This document shows positions 58,961 through 64,000 of a DNA stretch of 64,000 nt, piece after piece. Location of the stretch: the NCBI GenBank assembly GCA_030142905.1, contig JASJOG010000071.1:1256001-1320000 (forward strand), read 5' to 3'. The translations under genes and the position numbers were made by a program. The notes beneath the pieces are model-generated. The model was given only the letters and a program-made list of their open reading frames with translations. It did no database searches and was not told the origin of the DNA. This DNA is from Heliopora coerulea. Its lineage: Eukaryota > Cnidaria > Anthozoa > Scleralcyonacea > Helioporidae. Numbering within the stretch: position 1 is the stretch's first letter; each line of letters begins with the position of its first letter.

Positions 58961-61874
58961 TTCTAACCAAAGGTTTTGTTTTAATAAAACAGAGTCAAAA
59001 TTTTAAACGTAAATATTAAACAATTTCCAGTTTGAATTGTCAAGATTCGTGTCCAAATGTTGCGTTTTTCTTATATTGCATACCCTCTTCCAGTTATATT
59101 AAGAATGATTTGTCTTTTTGACAATTTTAAAAATTTATTGTTACTTGGATTCTCGGGAGATATATTGGAAGGATAGGCGACGGGCTGTTGCGTGCACGTT
59201 ATTTCTAGTTTTAAGGAAAATGCCTCCTCTATTTCTTTTGGCTCTCGATTTATTGCCTTTTTTTACTGCATTCATATTTTAAGATGTTTAATTGTAATTT
59301 GTGGGGCATATATATCTTTTATATTCTACGGTTAACTCTTTGCGGCTTCGATACGCTTTTCCACTTTTCTCTTGCAATACTTTTGGAATAATTATGAAAA
59401 ATTTGGGCATAATTCTTGGAATACCATGAGGAGTGAATTAACGGATGTGCCATCCCTTTCTGCTGTATAAAATGCGACATCATTAATGACATTTCCACGG
59501 CTGTCTAAAACCATTGTTAGAGGAGCAGACCAGTGGATGAGTCATCCAATACCGTTCAAAAAGCTTTAAAAAACGCTTTATCTTTCTTTGGTACAGTTGT
59601 TGTTGCTCTTAAAAGCATTTGTGATCGGAATCATTTGGTTGATTCATTGCCTATTATTTTAATGTATTGATTGAAAGTGTGGCCGACGATTTCCATGTTC
59701 TTCACAAAAGAAATTTTTATTATGAGTGACACAGCAAAGCTGTTCGAAAACTGACCTTACTTCGATCAACAATTAAATAAACGCGTTGATAATTTATGAC
59801 TAAGTAAAGCCATAGTCTTATAATCCTATATACATTGCAAATTTAATGCAATTACATTTAAACGATAACTTGCTAATGGGAGGGCGATTTCTCTAAAGCA
59901 AGGCGAATAATGAAAGCGATATATTTAGTTATATCGGATGGGTAAGGAAAAATCATTGGAGTTTGCTCTCTGGGTATGGTAAATTAGCTGCGTGACGAAA
60001 TCCCTGTTATTACAGCGCCGGGTATTACTCGATGGAGACCCCTTCGCAAGCGCTTGAATTTAAAGACTAGGAGAATTCTTCTTACTCTCTAAATTGTTAA
60101 AACACATGGCAAAAACTAAAATGGGCATTTGATCCAAATGAAACTGTGAAACCGACAGTTTCTCGGGTGCTTCGGATACCGACAATCGAGTCAGATGGCG
60201 AGTCGAATTAGTTACACAAAGGACGAAATAGCTTTTCTGAATAGTTCTCTTAGATTTTACAATTGTAACCATGGGTAAAGTGTATGTGTTAAAAAAGTTA
60301 TCACAAGTAACCATAATTTACTACAACTACACTGATAAATTAGATTATGACTTATTTCTATTTTCATCCTTTGACGTGGTTACTTATGGTTAGGTTCTGT
60401 GACTGGCCGTTATTGGGAAGAATTTTTTTAAAAGATGAGTTTACTTGTGGTTATAGTATTGATGGTGATATAAATCAGTCATTAGTTGAGGGAATTAGTT
60501 GAGATATAATGATAAGACACCATCATAAAGTTGGTATACACAACTGAATCTCAACTTTTGCTTTAGCGCATAACTTGATTTCTTTGGGAATAAGAACAAA
60601 AATATAAGAAACAGCAGCCGAATGGATGAGAAGTGCAGGTGATGGGTAACCTAATTGAAATAGAATTGCAAAAAGGAACAATGATAACGAAAAATGGAGA
60701 CAGGAAACGGGACAAAAAAAATGAAGAATGGCACATTATTAAGGGCTTTCTATTCAAAACGTCCGTGTATTTCTTTCGTGTCAAACTTCACTTTAACAAT
60801 TTCGAATCCTTTTTTTTTCTAAACACTAATCACATTTGTGATCTTACAGTATCTTTAAGCTGCAATTTTAGCACACTAAGCAAAAAAAAAGCAACTACGC
60901 TTTTTAAAAGAGTTCGTATTAGAGCGCTTAAGAGAATTTTGTGAATTAGAGGTCACCACTAGGGCAAAGTAATGAAGATGCGGAAGAGGAGGACTAAGAT
61001 AGACAAGGGCAGGATAACTGAGGAGCAAGGAAACAGATACGTTAAGTGGTGAAAGTAAAGGTCAGAGTTCCAGATTAGTGTAACTTGGAAACAATGGAAT
61101 AATCGAATTTTTTGGTTTTAGAATAGGTAATTGGAACCACATTGGTGTTACAGTTGTGTAATTGTGATTGTCTAACGATTGGGAGTGAAATTGTTAATAA
61201 TAGAACGCACATTTAGCCGTGGGCCATAGAGAACGTGACATGGCTATGCTAGTTGTATGCCATGTAAAGTTGAGTAAATGAGTTTAATAGTAAATCCTGG
61301 AGTATATATTCGTGTTGTGAAGGTGTATTAGTAATTAACACGAGTGAGATAAGGGAGTTCAAAACCGACCACCCGGCCTTGGGGTTTTATCGACAGCTAT
61401 ACGGCTTCGCAGTTCGCCATGTAGTGTAGAGTTTAATAAGGAAGTATGTATTAATACAGAGAAAAAGCGTAAAAAATGCGTAACATTGTTTCGCGCAAAA
61501 ATATCTTGGGGCACAACCCTGGCGGCGAAACCTACTTCCTAAAATGCATAAAGGAGTATAATATTACTTAAAACAAGCTATTTCCCCTTAACTTATTTAA
61601 TAGAAAATGCTAACATTTGTAACATATGACTCAGGCAAACAAGAATGACTTGACAGGACTTTCTAGCGAAAACAAAATAAATTATATGAAACAAAACAAA
61701 AAAAAGTGTTATAAATTAAATCCAAACAAAAAACAATATAAAATAAATTATAATAAAACATAAAAATGCAGTTTTGCCCACTTATTATCCTTGTATGATG
61801 TTTAATATTTCATAATACAGAGCATTGTCTGTTACGACATTGACCAAAGCTTTACCAGGCGAGAATCGTAGTCG
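58961..61874. other. Non-coding stretch, no gene recognised
   Basis: About 2.9 kb without a recognisable protein. Small ORFs at 60060-60314, 60563-60784 and 60633-60944 show no motif. No repeat with borders was seen. Confidence 0.45.
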
Positions 61875-62018
61875 TAGGATGAATATTAAGGCCCAGCTCA
61901 AGAGTCTAATATGAATAGCCATGACGGGAAAAGCGAACATGTTTTGTTATTTGTCGTGATTTATCCCGTCATGGCTATTCATATTGGAATCTTGAGCTGG
62001 GCCTTAATATTCATCCTA
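61875..62018. mobile_element. MITE-like hairpin, 144 bp
   Basis: TAGGATGAATATTAAGGCCC at the left and the complement ending ATATTCATCCTA at the right form arms of about 55 bases around a spacer of about 35. TA stands at both outer edges, which fits a TA-target element (Tc1/mariner-like) but may only be part of the arms. Next to both sides the words CTGTCTGTTACGA recur (about 61826 and 62020). Confidence 0.7.
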
Positions 62019-64000
62019 CACTGTCTGTTACGATATTTGAGTAATTCTCAATGATTTAATTTAATATTATGATAATATTACGCCGAAAGAATTATTACGA
62101 TTTCCTGACTGTGTAGTCATCATTATTATATTTAGGTTCTTTCACTTCCCTAGTTTGTATAGTTTTAAATAAAATGCAGTTCACTGAAAGCTCAATCGTA
62201 ATAATTATTATGGAACTTGTGGTTACGGTAGATAGAGCTCAGATATAGTTTAGCAAAATAAAAGAAAATATCAGTAAGCATATTTTTTGATTTTTTTTAA
62301 AGACATTTTATTAAGTGATTAACCATGCTTTTTCTACAAACAAGTCACTATTACGCTACTTTACCAGCATGCAAAGTCATATATTCAGCTAGGAAACAAG
62401 AGTGACAGTTTCTCCCTTTTTTACATGAAGTAAGCAAAGTAATGGGAATGGCGTTTTTACTTTTGAGTTGCGGATATTTACTTGAAAACTACGAAGATAT
62501 TCGTTTCATTTTGGTAGTCATTAACTACTTCTATTTCGGTGCAACCTTAAACAAATTCTTGCAGAATGGAATATAAGAGGTGTTTACTAAAGTATCAATG
62601 CACTGACTCTGTGTATTATCTCTTAGATAAAGTAGAACACCAAATCCCAGCCTGACTTGTCTGAAGTTTAACTTTCTCATTTTACTCCATTTATTAAACA
62701 TGGAAGCGGTCACAATAGTTTCAATTATTCTACAGTAAAATAAGCATAAAGAACAGACTTAAAAAGCTAATTAAACTCGTTTCAGAAGAACCCCTTCGCT
62801 TTAATTAGCATACTGCTTATGAGTAGTTATTTTTTTAAAATCCAACATCAAAACATTTCAACCAAAGTAATTAGTTTAGTTCGGGTTTTTCTGTTGCCCA
62901 GCTCCTTAATTTGCTCATAATCATTGTCTTTACGAAAACGTTTTAACATCGATTTTGTAACTATTGAATAAGGGAAACTTTTGTTGCGAATGACCCGAGA
63001 ATAGCCAAAGTACCATGAACTTTCGATGCTACAAATAATAGGTAACACAAGCCGGCGATGCCTCAATATCTCCCTAAGACTCTTCTCTGTTTTGCCTGAA
63101 TGTTTGAAAAAACTAAAAGAAAGGCCTGAAGTGCTTTCGATTTAGCATAACAGAAAGATGGAAATATTTGAGGATATTAAACCACTTCAAATGATGGTTT
63201 CTCGACAGCACATTTTTTCAATTTTATCTTGTTTTATTATTGAAATCTTTGCTCTTTATCCTTCTCATTTACAGTTAAAGTAGCTTTTGATTATATCTAA
63301 AAGCGTCAGGAGGTTACTTTGAAAACGAGTTCAAATGGTAGAATGATATGTAACAAACAGCAATGTAGAGCATTTTTAAAGAAACAACAACAGGATGTCA
63401 AGGTTACAGGGTATAGTATGAGCATTGCCTTTAAAATCTCATTCACCATCTTTTTAAAGGGCATAGTAATTGGTGTAATTACCTTATCTTGATAAGAAAG
63501 TGAGGAAAAATTAACAAACAAAATTATTTGTACAAATTTAGTCCACAAAGAGCTGTGACATAACTGAAATAATAAAAGGTTTTGAGAAAATTGACGTTGG
63601 TTTCAATTCACATGTTATAAACAAACTTGTTCAAATTGTTCAGTATAATTGTATCTCATCTTAAGAAACGTTAACAATGTTAATCAAGTATCAGAGTAGC
63701 AAGTAGTATGAGCCCAATAGTTTTCTGAGGATCCATTATTACAGTACATACCAAACATCTGTAACGCTGACATGGAATGCTTAATCTAAAATGTAGCTTA
63801 ATTACGAATACTATAAAGAGCTTATGTTGTACAGACATGTACTTTTTTTACTTTGTATGGTACGATTAATAATTCTAACGTAAATACCATAGTGGTATCC
63901 AGACTGTTTTGGATAATAATGTTTCATTATACAGTGATATACTTCAAAAAACCTGAAATCAAAACACCCTTGATAGTAAAAAAACAGAAAACTTCAACAA
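62019..64000. other. Non-coding stretch to the window end
   Basis: AT-rich sequence. ORFs at 62531-62713, 62848-63066 and 63306-63548 (all minus) lack family motifs and are treated as chance. Confidence 0.4.

Overview
The window is eukaryotic nuclear DNA, most likely from a cnidarian (anthozoan such as a stony coral or anemone). Three things suggest this: GT-AG introns throughout, one readable Cdc42 gene with multi-kilobase introns, and a dense mixture of hAT, CACTA-like, Crypton, Penelope-like, Ty3/gypsy and non-LTR elements of the kinds common in cnidarian genomes. The assignment to a phylum is inference. No bacterial-style operon, rRNA gene, intact tRNA gene or CRISPR array is visible. Only two host genes were recognised, both on the minus strand: a CDCA3/Tome-1-like cell-cycle gene (25.8-26.6 kb, with one in-frame TAG) and Cdc42 (31.6-41.5 kb, four certain exons).

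Layout. 1-2.5 kb (minus) holds a three-exon hAT-like transposase gene with a BED-like finger, cut by the window edge and broken by a TAG. 3.5-3.9 kb is a 13-bp minisatellite. 4.27-4.80 kb is a non-autonomous hAT element with a perfect 8-bp target duplication. 8.0-8.4 kb is another minisatellite.

9.19-19.88 kb is the most interesting object: a ~10.7 kb CACTA/EnSpm-like (tnp2-type) DNA transposon. Its ends share an inverted CCNTTACGAAAAT terminus followed by clusters of the palindrome TAGAATATTCTA. It carries two divergent multi-exon genes: a tnp2-type transposase rightward and a coiled-coil plus BEN-domain protein leftward. Their candidate start codons lie 74 bp apart. Both genes are decayed, and a 649-bp retroposon with a 17-bp target duplication sits in an intron of the BEN gene.

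19.9-25.8 kb is mostly non-coding with transposon relics. 27.2-28.8 kb (plus) and 56.1-57.7 kb (minus) are an inverted pair of decayed Crypton tyrosine-recombinase copies. Penelope-like retroelement pieces lie at 28.9-29.8, 50.2-52.1 and 52.0-52.4 kb, with hairpins carrying hammerhead-ribozyme-like cores nearby. The Cdc42 introns are loaded with MITEs and hairpins. 44.0-47.5 kb is a ZNF862-like hAT transposase followed directly by a Ty3/gypsy integrase fragment. 52.4-54.9 kb is a degenerate GTAGGTCTAA array interleaved with a duplicated ~400-bp block, and 57.9-58.9 kb is a non-LTR reverse transcriptase fragment. 59-64 kb holds no recognisable gene.

The annotation was read by eye from the sequence. 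Exon joins are supported by splice dinucleotides, matching phases and family resemblance, but no database search was run.
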